The notes beneath the pieces were generated by a model, which worked only from the letters and a program-made list of their open reading frames with translations, made no database searches and was not told the origin of the DNA. A stretch of DNA of 64,000 nt from the NCBI RefSeq assembly GCF_005434975.1, contig NZ_SKCJ01000002.1, positions 1,302,001 through 1,366,000 of the forward strand. The letters run 5' to 3'. Both the position numbers and the translations under genes were made by a program. The stretch is from Parerythrobacter lutipelagi. Lineage in GTDB: Bacteria > Pseudomonadota > Alphaproteobacteria > Sphingomonadales > Sphingomonadaceae. Below, in pieces: positions 27,918-35,858 of this stretch (the first letter of the stretch is position 1; the number at the start of each line of letters is the position of its first letter).

Positions 27918-29120
27918 TTAAAACCAGAATCGCAAGCCCACGACGTAATTCGTCACGCTCGCGTCTTCCCCTGCGGCGCGTGCAAAATCGGCGCTTTGTC
28001 CAATCCGCCATTCCTGGGAAACGCCGACATAAGGCGCGAATTCGCGTGCGAACTCGTAGCGAAGACGCAGACCTGCCTCGATCCGGTCGAGACCTGAGCC
28101 GATACCCAGTTCAGGAATATCCTGCGCCGAAAGAGCGATTTCGGCACGCGGCTGAAGGATCAGCCGCTGCGTGATGCGCTGATCAAGCTCGCCCTCAAAG
28201 CGCGCCGTTACATCGCCCTTGCTCGATACGAACGCCGCGACGTCGATCTCGAACTGGTAAGGGGCAATGCCCTGGACACCGATGACCGCATGGGTGCGCT
28301 CGGGCCCCGTCAGATCCTGACGGACACCGGCTTGGAAATCGAAGAAGGGTGCGATGGCGCGGCTCCAGAGCGCCTGGACCTCGGCGCCCTCGACGGGCTC
28401 ACCGAAGCTGCCTTCACCCTCGGATTTGAACCAGAACTTGTCGATATCACCGCCATAATATCCCTGGATATCCCAAAGATATCCATCAGCTCCTTCGCGT
28501 GCGCGATACTCAAGGCGGTCGCCCTGAAACCAGAAGCGCATCCCGCCGTCGGTCTCACGGACAAGTTCGCGCCGCGCTTCGTTCATGGCTTCCTCGCCCC
28601 AGATCGCAACCGCCGCGCGCGCGGGACCGCTCCCAGCTTCGGGAGGAGGCGGCAGCAGCGGGATATCGTCGTTCGAGCCCATCTGCATCGCCGAATGGTC
28701 CATGCCCTGCATGTCCTGCGATCCCATCTGCCCATGGTTCATCTGGCTGTGATCCATCTGCCCATGGTCCATCGACGAGCTGCTGGCTTCCGCCTGCCCC
28801 ATGTCGCCGCGGTTCATTTGCGAATGATCCATCGCGCCTTCGTCAGGCCTGCCCTGCGGCATCGAACCATGATCCATCGTCGAATGGTCCATCGCAACTT
28901 CAGGCTGGGCAGCGGGGCCGCAAGCCCCCTCTGCTACCGGATGCCCCATCGCGCGATGGCGCTCGGCTGCCGCCTCGCACTTTGTTTTGGCGTCAGCCTG
29001 CGCCTCGGCGCTCTGCTGCGGTTCCACTGGCGAGTGACCCGCATGCTGCGCCGCGGCGGGGGAGGCGAGAACCGAACCCGCGGCGGCCGAGGCAAGCAGG
29101 CTGATGATAGATATCTTCAT
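27918..29120 (-). CDS. copB: Copper resistance outer membrane protein CopB
   Basis: 400 residues. Signal peptide (SVLASPAAAQ), then about 110 residues of Met/His/Gln repeats of the type MDHSQM, MDHGQM, MNHGQM that can bind copper. From about residue 165 is the conserved CopB beta-barrel: AVAIWGEEAMNEARRELV, GYLWDIQGYYGGDIDKFWFKSEGEG, and a terminal aromatic (GLRFWF) as expected for an outer membrane barrel. The ATG overlaps the copA stop by four bases. It works with CopA in the periplasm to bind and sequester copper. Confidence 0.9.
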   Translation of the reverse strand: MKISIISLLASAAAGSVLASPAAAQHAGHSPVEPQQSAEAQADAKTKCEAAAERHRAMGHPVAEGACGPAAQPEVAMDHSTMDHGSMPQGRPDEGAMDHSQMNRGDMGQAEASSSSMDHGQMDHSQMNHGQMGSQDMQGMDHSAMQMGSNDDIPLLPPPPEAGSGPARAAVAIWGEEAMNEARRELVRETDGGMRFWFQGDRLEYRAREGADGYLWDIQGYYGGDIDKFWFKSEGEGSFGEPVEGAEVQALWSRAIAPFFDFQAGVRQDLTGPERTHAVIGVQGIAPYQFEIDVAAFVSSKGDVTARFEGELDQRITQRLILQPRAEIALSAQDIPELGIGSGLDRIEAGLRLRYEFAREFAPYVGVSQEWRIGQSADFARAAGEDASVTNYVVGLRFWF

Positions 29121-30964
29121 GCGCCCTCTCCGGCAGGATTGGCAACCGTGACGATCTGAAACATCCCGGCATGCATGTGATAGAGAAGGTGGCAGTGGAA
29201 GGCCCAGTCGCCCGGCTCGTCCGCCGTCAGGTCGAACTGCGCGCTGCCACCCGGTTGCAGGATAACCGTGTGCTTCAGTGGTTGACGGTTTGGAGGTGCA
29301 CCGTTGACCAGCTCGAAGAAGTGTCCGTGCAGATGGATCGGGTGTGCCATCATCGTGTCATTGATCAGCTTTACCCGCACGCGTTCATTATAGGCAAAGC
29401 GGATCGGCTCCTCGGAGACGGCGGAGAATTTCTTGCCGTCGAACGACCACATGTAGCGTTCCATGTTCCCGGTAAGATGGATTTCCATCCGGCGCGAAGG
29501 GCTTCGCGAGTCCTTGTTTGGTGTCAGCGCGCGCAGCTTGCGATAGTCGAGGGTACGGTGCGGGACATCGGCAAGGCCAATCCCGGGATCGCCCATCCGG
29601 TCGACCGGGTTCATCGACACCATGTCGATGCCCGGTCCGACCTTCACATCGGGAGGCAATAGCGAGGTATCGCGCATCTGCATGCCTCCCGCCATGCCAG
29701 CCATTCCGGTCATCTCCGCCGAACCGCCATCCATACCGGACATCCCGTCCGCGCCAGCCGCTCCGCTCGATCCGTGATCCATTCCGGCCATCCCGCCAGC
29801 GCCATGGTCCATGCCGGCCATACCAGCATCGCCGCCGGAGCCATGGTCCATACCGCTCATGCCCATATCGGCCATAGTGAGCAGCGGGGGATCGCGCAGC
29901 GGCGGGATGGCCGCACGCGCGCCGGGCGTGCTCGCCAGCGTTGCGATGCCCATACCTGACCGATCCATCGACTCCGCCATCAGCGTGTAAGCCTGCTGCT
30001 CACCCGGCGTCACCACGACGTCGTAGGTTTCCGCGACGCCGATCTGGAACTCGTCCACTTCGACCGGCTCGACGTTCTGCCCGTCGGCTTGAACCACGGT
30101 CATCGGCAGGCCGGGAATGCGAATATTGAAAAATGTCATGGCGCCGGCATTGATGAACCGAAGCCGCACACGCTCGCCCGGACGGAAAAGATATTCCAGA
30201 TTGTCGAGCGGTCCATGACCGTTCAGCAGATATGTATAAGTTGCGCTCGACACATCGAGGATGTCGGTTGGCATCATGCGCATTCTGGCCCACATCCGGC
30301 GATCCTCGCCCGAGAGCGGATAGTCGTCGGTCCAGGTATTCTGGTTGTAGTTGAAGTAGCCTTCGCCCTTCTTGAGCTTGTCGAATATCGTGTGGGGCGA
30401 CATTTCGCTGAACTCGCTCAGCACCACGATATATTCGCGGTCGGCCTGCACCGGATCGGGACCTGCGGGATCGACCACGATCGGACCATAATGACCGGCC
30501 TGTTCCTGCAGCCCGCTATGCGAATGCCACCAATAGGTGCCTGCCTGCCGCACGGGAAATTCCGCTGTGAAGGTCTCGCCCGGCTTCACGCCGGGAAAAC
30601 TTACGCCCGGCACGCCATCGAGCTGGAACGGCACGAGCAGGCCATGCCAGTGGATCGAGGTGTCTTCCTCAAGCTGGTTATGGACGTTGAGGCGGACGGT
30701 GGTCCCTTCGCGCAGGCGAAGGAGTGGCCCAGGGATGCTGCCATTGACGGCAATCGCGCCGCCACGCCTGTTGCCGGTGGAGAAAGCCGAGCGCGCAACC
30801 GTCAGATCGATATTCGGTCCGGTCGCCTCATCGATACCTCGCCGGGCGGCCCCGGAGAGCAGATCTCCGCCTCGCGCCCAAGCGGGAACGGCACCGCCCA
30901 GGCCAAGCAGGCCCAGCCCGCTGGCACTTGTTCCAAGAAATTTTCGGCGATTGACGGCAGGCAT
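29117..30964 (-). CDS. copA: Periplasmic multicopper oxidase CopA
   Basis: Oxidises Cu(I) and binds copper in the periplasm. Twin-arginine signal NRRKFLG followed by a hydrophobic helix. The four multicopper-oxidase copper motifs are visible: IHWHGLLVP, YWWHSHSGLQEQ, HPIHLHGHFFEL and the type 1/3 segment HCHLLYHMHAGM. A Met/Gly/His-rich insert (repeats of MDHG and GMAGMDHG) lies at about 375-435. The start at 30964 is chosen because AGGAG precedes it by seven bases; this gives 614 residues. Located 48 bp after the cnrH-like sigma gene and overlapping copB. Confidence 0.9.
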   Translation of the reverse strand: MPAVNRRKFLGTSASGLGLLGLGGAVPAWARGGDLLSGAARRGIDEATGPNIDLTVARSAFSTGNRRGGAIAVNGSIPGPLLRLREGTTVRLNVHNQLEEDTSIHWHGLLVPFQLDGVPGVSFPGVKPGETFTAEFPVRQAGTYWWHSHSGLQEQAGHYGPIVVDPAGPDPVQADREYIVVLSEFSEMSPHTIFDKLKKGEGYFNYNQNTWTDDYPLSGEDRRMWARMRMMPTDILDVSSATYTYLLNGHGPLDNLEYLFRPGERVRLRFINAGAMTFFNIRIPGLPMTVVQADGQNVEPVEVDEFQIGVAETYDVVVTPGEQQAYTLMAESMDRSGMGIATLASTPGARAAIPPLRDPPLLTMADMGMSGMDHGSGGDAGMAGMDHGAGGMAGMDHGSSGAAGADGMSGMDGGSAEMTGMAGMAGGMQMRDTSLLPPDVKVGPGIDMVSMNPVDRMGDPGIGLADVPHRTLDYRKLRALTPNKDSRSPSRRMEIHLTGNMERYMWSFDGKKFSAVSEEPIRFAYNERVRVKLINDTMMAHPIHLHGHFFELVNGAPPNRQPLKHTVILQPGGSAQFDLTADEPGDWAFHCHLLYHMHAGMFQIVTVANPAGEGA

Positions 30965-31012
30965 AGGGGGCTCCTGAGAAGGCATATACCGTCACTTACG
31001 CGGCCACCTGCG

Positions 31013-31579
31013 CTACCCCTCAAAGTTTTCGAACCGCTCCTTCAGCCGGTTGCGCGCACGATAGATGCGCGTCTCGACAGCTTTCTCCGTGGTGCCGAGC
31101 AGCTCGGCAGCCTCGGCCTGGCTGTATCCCTCGACAGTGACCAGCACGAGCGCCTCTTGCAGCCGCACCGGCAAGCGCCCGATTTCGGCCTGGACCAGCC
31201 GCAGCTGTTCGCGGGCTCCGGCAACATTTTCGGGATTGGGGGCATCGTCGGCAACGGCGTCGGCTTCCCGCCCGTCCGGCAAACTAAGGAAGCCCGCAAC
31301 TTTCCTCCGGCGGAGCCTGTCGCGGCACCGGTTGAGAACGATTGTCGTCAAATAAGGACCGATGGGCTTGCTCGGATCGAGGCGATGCCGTGTCAGCCAG
31401 ACCGAAGCGAGACTGTCCTGGACGACATCTTGGGCCCGCGAGGGTGAACCCAGCATACGCGTGGCGAGCGCAATCAACCTAGCGATCTCATGCTCGACCA
31501 GAGCTGTGAACGCCCGCTTGTCACCGGCTATCGCCCGCCCGATCAGAGCTTCGTTCGAAGTGTCATCCACCACTGCCAA
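31013..31579 (-). CDS. cnrH: ECF sigma factor, CnrH-like
   Basis: 188 residues. Sigma-2 region (ALVEHEIARLIALATRMLGSPSRAQDVVQDSLASVW) and sigma-4 HTH (EALVLVTVEGYSQAEAAELLGTTEKAVETRIYRARNRL). It is preceded by a CnrX-like sensor (6-bp gap) and a CnrY-like anti-sigma, the same order as cnrYXH/nccYXH of Cupriavidus. It is expected to be held at the membrane by the anti-sigma and released when the sensor binds metal. Downstream, in the same strand and within 48 bp, is copA, so the target probably includes this whole operon (autoregulation). Confidence 0.82.
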   Translation of the reverse strand: MAVVDDTSNEALIGRAIAGDKRAFTALVEHEIARLIALATRMLGSPSRAQDVVQDSLASVWLTRHRLDPSKPIGPYLTTIVLNRCRDRLRRRKVAGFLSLPDGREADAVADDAPNPENVAGAREQLRLVQAEIGRLPVRLQEALVLVTVEGYSQAEAAELLGTTEKAVETRIYRARNRLKERFENFEG

Positions 31580-31585
31580 GGCTGA

Positions 31586-32020
31586 TCAGTCACGCGGATC
31601 GCGCGTGAGGGCCGCGGACACTTTCCGGTCGAACTGAAGCTGCTGATCGGGATCGAGAATTTCCCGCATGTCGAAGACGTGGCGCACGGTCGCTTTTTGC
31701 AAATCGCCCATGCGCGCATGCACCTCGTCGATCGCGGCACTGACTTCGGGCCCGTATTCGTGCTCGGTTTCCATTGCCTGGGCGAGCTGGGCGTTGGCTG
31801 CGCGCGCAGAGGCTTCGAGCCTTGCCTGTTCTACCGCGAAACGCGCTTCGAGCGCGTCGAGCCGCTGCTCCTGATCAGCCGTGAGCGAGAGTTCATCGTG
31901 CACGAACTGGTGCAGGCTACCCTCGGCATCGTTGTTGGACCAGCGATCGGCGGCAAGCGCTCCGAGGCATCCGGCGAGCGCCGCCAGCAGGACCGCGAGG
32001 ACAAGGTGAAACTTCTTCAA
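31586..32020 (-). CDS. cnrX: Periplasmic metal sensor, CnrX/NccX-like
   Basis: 144 residues. N-terminal membrane anchor (LVLAVLLAALAGCLGALAA) and a periplasmic four-helix hook. The CnrX Ni/Co ligands as I recall them (His42, His46, Glu63, His119, Met123) map without any gap to His37, His41, Glu58, His114 and Met118 here; all five are present at identical spacing. The LTADQEQRL segment is typical of the CpxP/CnrX superfamily. It sits between the anti-sigma gene (3-bp gap) and the sigma gene. The natural inducer is unknown: the site is Ni/Co-type but the operon is copper resistance. Confidence 0.82.
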   Translation of the reverse strand: MKKFHLVLAVLLAALAGCLGALAADRWSNNDAEGSLHQFVHDELSLTADQEQRLDALEARFAVEQARLEASARAANAQLAQAMETEHEYGPEVSAAIDEVHARMGDLQKATVRHVFDMREILDPDQQLQFDRKVSAALTRDPRD

Positions 32021-32023
32021 CGC

Positions 32024-32320
32024 CTATGACCCCACATGAAGCAAAGCAGCGGGCGACAGGGATTCTCCGCCAACGAGGCTCTCGCCAACAATTTCTGTAG
32101 GAGCGCCATATTCGGACGGCCATCCGCTGGTCCCTGCGCCTGCCGCCAGGCCGACGACAAACAGACCGGCGAACAAGGCCATTCTGCGTCGCTGATCGGC
32201 AATTTCGCCAAGCTGTCCTGCGCGCTGCCAGACGCCGTTCATGAAGTCGGGCGGCACGTCGCCAGCCTCCTGCGACGCCATCGTGCCGAGCATCGCATCG
32301 AGTGTCTGATTATCACGCAT
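32024..32320 (-). CDS. cnrY: Membrane anti-sigma factor, CnrY-like
   Basis: 98 residues: a cytoplasmic N-terminal segment of about 45 residues (LDAMLGTMASQEAGDVPPDFMNGVW...), one membrane helix (MALFAGLFVVGLAAGAG), and a short periplasmic tail. This is the size and topology of CnrY, which wraps the sigma factor with its short N-terminal helices. Sequence identity cannot be judged by eye, so the name rests on size, topology and position before cnrX and cnrH. It is the first gene of the seven-gene minus-strand operon. Confidence 0.68.
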   Translation of the reverse strand: MRDNQTLDAMLGTMASQEAGDVPPDFMNGVWQRAGQLGEIADQRRRMALFAGLFVVGLAAGAGTSGWPSEYGAPTEIVGESLVGGESLSPAALLHVGS

Positions 32321-32370
32321 CCCTTGCTCCTGTCGGTTGCACGGTTCCTATACGCGACACTTCGCGCAAA

Positions 32371-32390
32371 CCCTCAAGATAATTTGAGGG
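32371..32390. promoter_or_regulatory. Inverted repeat CCCTCAA-N6-TTGAGGG in divergent promoter
   Basis: Perfect seven-base arms around GATAAT, located 51 bp upstream of the cnrY-like start and 127 bp upstream of the DUF411 gene on the other strand. A similar element (CTCAA-N5-TTGAG) precedes the APC permease at 34303. Probably a dimeric operator; the regulator is unknown. The rest of 32321-32516 shows no gene. Confidence 0.45.
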
Positions 32391-32516
32391 CAAGAAGCAA
32401 TTGATGCGTAAAGGCATTGAGTCAAAAGCACGCGTCGTTTGCCGGCGCAGAATTTGCGCGGACACATTCTGGCAAAGTCATTCTGCTCGGCGCGGCCTCA
32501 GGAAAGGCAAATGTAA

Positions 32517-32984
32517 ATGAGTTTCATCAATCCATCAAAACCGTTCAGTCGTTCGCTGGCGGCTTCGCTCCTCCTCGCCCTTGCAGCCTGCTCGAATGCG
32601 GCCCAGGCCGCGACATACACGATGTACCGCGACGCAGGGTGCGGGTGCTGTCTTAACTGGGCCGGTCACGTAGAACACGGGCTCGAAGCGGAGGTCGCCT
32701 CGGTCGACTCCGACGACATGGCTGCACTAAAGACAGCCAGGGGTGTACCGCAGGATCTGTGGTCGTGCCACACGATGGAAGTCGATGGCTATATCATCGA
32801 AGGCCACGTGCCGGCCGATGCCGTCGCGAAGCTATTACGCGAACGCCCCGAAGGAGTGGCAGGCCTGGCCGTGCCCGGAATGCCGCTTGGCTCGCCCGGG
32901 ATGGAACTCGGGGACCAGGTGCAGCCCTATGATGTCATCGCCTTCGGCCCAGGCGGGCGGAGCGTGTTCGCATCCTACCCGTGA
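32517..32984 (+). CDS. DUF411 (CopG-like) copper-resistance lipoprotein
   Basis: 155 residues with a lipoprotein signal (LLLALAACSN). The DUF411 signature YRDAGCGCCLNWAGHV carries a CxCC motif, and a second cysteine/methionine region follows (WSCHTMEVDGYIIEGHVPADAV, with PGMPLGSPGME later). This fold resembles a thioredoxin-like metal binder and occurs in cop and sil clusters. It is transcribed divergently from the cnrYXH-copAB operon and shares its promoter region. It probably binds periplasmic Cu(I). Confidence 0.82.
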   Translation: MSFINPSKPFSRSLAASLLLALAACSNAAQAATYTMYRDAGCGCCLNWAGHVEHGLEAEVASVDSDDMAALKTARGVPQDLWSCHTMEVDGYIIEGHVPADAVAKLLRERPEGVAGLAVPGMPLGSPGMELGDQVQPYDVIAFGPGGRSVFASYP

Positions 32985-33027
32985 ATATGGGCAGCCCTTT
33001 TTGCGCCAACTCTGACGGAGGACCATC

Positions 33028-33303
33028 ATGTCGGACTATTCGGTCAAAACCTCAATTTTCATATGGGGCTGGACACTCAGCCTCTTCCTGCTTTTCAGCT
33101 ACCTGATCTGCATCGGTTTCGGCCTGCTCGCGCCCGAACAGGCGCACATGCACGAAGCGTGGGCGCCGCTGCTTCCCGGTTTCGAGTGGCTGACCCTCTC
33201 GGGCTTTCTGGCAGGCGCTCTTGGAAGTTTTTTGTATGGTTGGTATATTGCTTTAATCGCGGTGCCGCTTTTCCGATATTTTCAGAAGCGTTTCAGTCGA
33301 TAG
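33028..33303 (+). CDS. DUF5676 family membrane protein
   Basis: 91 residues with two long hydrophobic helices (WGWTLSLFLLFSYLICIGFGLLA and WLTLSGFLAGALGSFLYGWYIALIAVPLF) and the conserved loop EQAHMHEAWAPLLPGFEW. Strong RBS (GGAGGACC) before the ATG. It is 43 bp behind the DUF411 gene, so probably co-transcribed. The family occurs in sphingomonad copper islands; function unknown. After it, 33304-33465 holds no separate gene but includes the probable true N terminus of the next one. Confidence 0.72.
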   Translation: MSDYSVKTSIFIWGWTLSLFLLFSYLICIGFGLLAPEQAHMHEAWAPLLPGFEWLTLSGFLAGALGSFLYGWYIALIAVPLFRYFQKRFSR

Positions 33304-33465
33304 ACAGAGCTTGTCGCGGTAACTTGGTCCAAGAGGGGCAAGGCCTCGTCTGGCTCATTTCGATCGCATATTATTACTGGAGCTAGAGCCATTCCCAGAA
33401 CTCCGTCCCAAGGAGAGAGGCGATCCCTGTTAGTTCACGTCGCCATCGGCGCTGTTCTGGGTGTA

Positions 33466-34203
33466 GTGATTCTTCACCCGCTCACGACGCTCGTCTTTTG
33501 GTACGAGTTTGGTGCCTTGGCCTTTGCCGACCAAGACAGCGCACTCAGCTTCATAATCGACCGGACTCTCTCCGCGTTTGCGTTCGAAATGTTTGCAATG
33601 AGCTTGATATATGCCGCGATCGGCGGCGCGATCGGACTGGGTTTTGGAGTGTATCATGTTCGGCTCGTGCACGAGCGGTCCAGAGTTCGCTTTCTGGAAC
33701 GCGAACTCAATGAAGAACTTCCATTACTAATAGCTCGCGGCGAAAGCGAGCAGCTGGAATTCAAATCTTCCTTCCGTTGGGACAGGCGTCAGGAGAAAGT
33801 CAACCGCAGCTTGCAGCAAGTCATCGTCAAAACCCTGGCGGGGTTCCTCAACCAAGAGGGCGGCACTCTCCTTATCGGTGTCGAAGATGATGGCAGCATC
33901 GCGGGCATCGAGGCGGACATGCAAACGCTTAAGCCCGCCAACCAGGATGGCTTCGAACGTTTATTGATGGACACAGCAAAAGAGGGTCTTGGAGGACACG
34001 CGTGTGCTCTGATCCATTGTAGGTTCCACAAACTCGAGGAAAAGATCGTTTGCCGAGTTATTGTGGAGAAGAGCTTGGAGCCGATCTATTTTTCCGAAGG
34101 GAGCGTGGCCCGGTTCATGCTGCGAGCAGGCAATAGCACGCGTGAGCTCGATGTGCGCGAAGCTCAGGCTTATCTCCAGCATCGCGGGAAAGTGAGCATC
34201 TAA
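33466..34203 (+). CDS. Membrane-anchored AlbA_2/Schlafen-like domain protein
   Basis: 245 residues from a GTG at 33466. The reading frame continues upstream with a hydrophobic stretch (LLVHVAIGAVLGV back to about 33427), and AAGGAG lies at 33410, so the real start is probably upstream at a non-ATG codon. Two membrane helices come first, then a charged coiled-coil-like linker (VHERSRVRFLERELNEEL). The AlbA_2 domain follows: GESEQLEFKSSFRWD, FLNQEGGTLLIGVEDDG, and a C-terminal strand-rich part ending FMLRAGNSTRELD. AlbA_2 domains usually bind nucleic acid or nucleotides in the cytoplasm; tethering to the membrane is unusual. Confidence 0.65.
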   Translation: MILHPLTTLVFWYEFGALAFADQDSALSFIIDRTLSAFAFEMFAMSLIYAAIGGAIGLGFGVYHVRLVHERSRVRFLERELNEELPLLIARGESEQLEFKSSFRWDRRQEKVNRSLQQVIVKTLAGFLNQEGGTLLIGVEDDGSIAGIEADMQTLKPANQDGFERLLMDTAKEGLGGHACALIHCRFHKLEEKIVCRVIVEKSLEPIYFSEGSVARFMLRAGNSTRELDVREAQAYLQHRGKVSI

Positions 34204-34302
34204 CCGCTGGTCTGTGGGACAGCACGCGTGTTCGGAGCGCTTTGTCGATCGGCTCAGTTCCTGCAAATTTATGATGCGGTTGGGGCTTCGCCCCGCCACA
34301 TA

Positions 34303-34319
34303 CTCAAAAATATTGAGGG
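34303..34319 (+). promoter_or_regulatory. Inverted repeat CTCAA-N5-TTGAG upstream of APC permease
   Basis: CTCAA (34303-34307), AAATA, TTGAG (34313-34317) followed by GG, 71 bp before the permease start. It closely resembles the element at 32371 (TTGAGGG half-site, AT-rich centre). A small hairpin GGGGC-TTC-GCCCC lies just before it. No gene is seen in 34204-34389. Confidence 0.4.
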
Positions 34320-34389
34320 ATGAGCCCCGACCGAACGTACTGTCCGGCATGATCTTTCTTGAACGGGAGACCATCGACAGGGGAAAGTC

Positions 34390-35742
34390 TTGCAAGACCA
34401 TGAGCACGAGAATCAAAGCGAAACAGCTGGCTCGATAACCCTGCTGGGCGGCGTGGCGATGGGAACCGGCGTCATGATCGGTGCCGGCATATTCGCGCTG
34501 ACCGGGCAGATCGCCGAGCTTGCCGGTCCGCTCTTCCCCTTATCCTTCATCGCTGGCGCGCTGGTAACCTCGCTGGCGGCGTACAGCTATATCAAGATGT
34601 CGAACAAATGGCCGTCTTCGGGCGGCATCGCGATGATCTTGCAGAAAGCATACGGACCCGGCGTGATCGCCGCCTCTGCCTCGCTCCTAATGGCGCTGTC
34701 GATGGTGATTAACGAGAGCCTCGTGGCCCGCACCTTTGCCACTTACGCGCTGCGCCCGTTCGGCCTCGAAAGCAGCGGGTGGCTCGTTTCTCTCGCAGCG
34801 CTTGCCGTCATCATTTTCGCCTATCTCGTCAATGCAGCGGGCAACAAGTCGGTAAGTGGCTTCTCGCTCATCATGTCCGCCATCAAGATCGGCGGCATCG
34901 CGCTATTCGCAGTCGCGGCGATCTGGGCCAGCGGTTTTTCATCAGGCGCGTTTTCGCAGCCCGTTTCGCTGACGAATGCAGAAGCCCTGCTCGCCTCGGT
35001 TGCCTTCTCAATCCTCGCCTTCAAAGGCTTCACCACGATTACCAATAGCGGCGGCGAAATCGTCGACCCGCACAAGAATGTCGGCCGGACGATCATGATC
35101 TCGATCGCGGTCTGTATCGTGATCTATCTGCTTGTCGCAGTGGCGGTGGGTTCGAGCCTGAGCATATCCGAGATCGTCGAGGCGCGCGATTATTCGCTCG
35201 CAGCAGCGGCGCGTCCGGCGCTGGGAGAACTGGGCTTCTATTTCACCGTCGCGATCGCGATCGCCGCAACGACTTCGGGCGTGATCGCGAGCGTATTTGC
35301 CGTGTCGCGCATGCTTGCGATGCTGACCGACATGAAGATGATCCCGCACAGCCATTTCGGCATGAGCGGCGGGATACGCAGCCACATGCTGGTCTATACG
35401 GTGGTCATTGCCGGGACGCTTGCCGTCCTGTTCGATCTGTCGCGGATCGCCTCGCTGGGCGCCTTCTTCTACCTCGTCATGGATATGCTGGTGCACTGGG
35501 GCGTCCTGCGTCACCTGCGCAAGGAAGTCGGCGCGCGAGCATCAATACTTCTTACAGCACTCGCGGCAGATGGCGTGGTCCTCGCAGCCTTTACCGCGGC
35601 CAAATTGCGCAGCGATCCTGCCGTTGTCGCCTATGCGGCGATCGGCATCGTCGCGGTGTTCGTGGGGGAATGGATCTACCTCTCGCGCAATTCCGAAGCG
35701 CCCGCTTCTCACAAAGATGATCGGTCAGGAGAGAAGAGTTGA
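34390..35742 (+). CDS. APC-superfamily permease
   Basis: 450 residues with about 12 membrane helices. The first helix carries the amino-acid/polyamine permease signature GVAMGTGVMIGAGIFALTGQIAELAG, and the consensus FKGFTTITNSGGEIVDPHKNVGRTI follows about residue 212. Starts at TTG (34390) with AGGGGAAA upstream. The His-rich N terminus (DHEHENQ) is odd. It leads a run of six genes that overlap at every junction and ends with a lipoprotein. Substrate unknown; amino acid or cation-organic transport is the family default. Confidence 0.8.
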   Translation: MQDHEHENQSETAGSITLLGGVAMGTGVMIGAGIFALTGQIAELAGPLFPLSFIAGALVTSLAAYSYIKMSNKWPSSGGIAMILQKAYGPGVIAASASLLMALSMVINESLVARTFATYALRPFGLESSGWLVSLAALAVIIFAYLVNAAGNKSVSGFSLIMSAIKIGGIALFAVAAIWASGFSSGAFSQPVSLTNAEALLASVAFSILAFKGFTTITNSGGEIVDPHKNVGRTIMISIAVCIVIYLLVAVAVGSSLSISEIVEARDYSLAAAARPALGELGFYFTVAIAIAATTSGVIASVFAVSRMLAMLTDMKMIPHSHFGMSGGIRSHMLVYTVVIAGTLAVLFDLSRIASLGAFFYLVMDMLVHWGVLRHLRKEVGARASILLTALAADGVVLAAFTAAKLRSDPAVVAYAAIGIVAVFVGEWIYLSRNSEAPASHKDDRSGEKS

Positions 35743-35858
35743 TGGCACCTTCTTCAACCAGCTTTGCCGCTTTTACGCCGGGCTTTTTCGAAACCGTTTC
35801 CCGAAAACCTGAGTTGACGAAGCGAAACGTCAAGAAAAACAGATGGAGCGATTCATGA
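35742..35858 (+). CDS. Small coupled ORF (38 aa)
   Basis: Begins at an ATG overlapping the permease stop (TGATG) with AGGAGAGAAG just upstream, and ends with a TGA overlapping the ATG of the next gene (ATGA). The product starts MAPSSTSFAAFTPGFFETVS and is basic toward the C terminus (KPELTKRNVKKNRW). Both junctions match the overlap pattern of the whole operon, which argues for a translated peptide. There is no membrane helix, and I recognise no family. Alternatively it is only a leader that couples translation of the following gene. Confidence 0.45.
   Translation: MAPSSTSFAAFTPGFFETVSRKPELTKRNVKKNRWSDS

Noticed and set aside
30089-31447. 452-residue plus-strand ORF opposite copA and the sigma gene
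   Set aside because: Spans two real minus-strand genes and the gap between them; no family features.
35814-35833. Inverted repeat TTGACG-N8-CGTCAA as an operator
   Set aside because: It lies inside the coupled 38-residue ORF in the middle of an operon, so a promoter role is unlikely.
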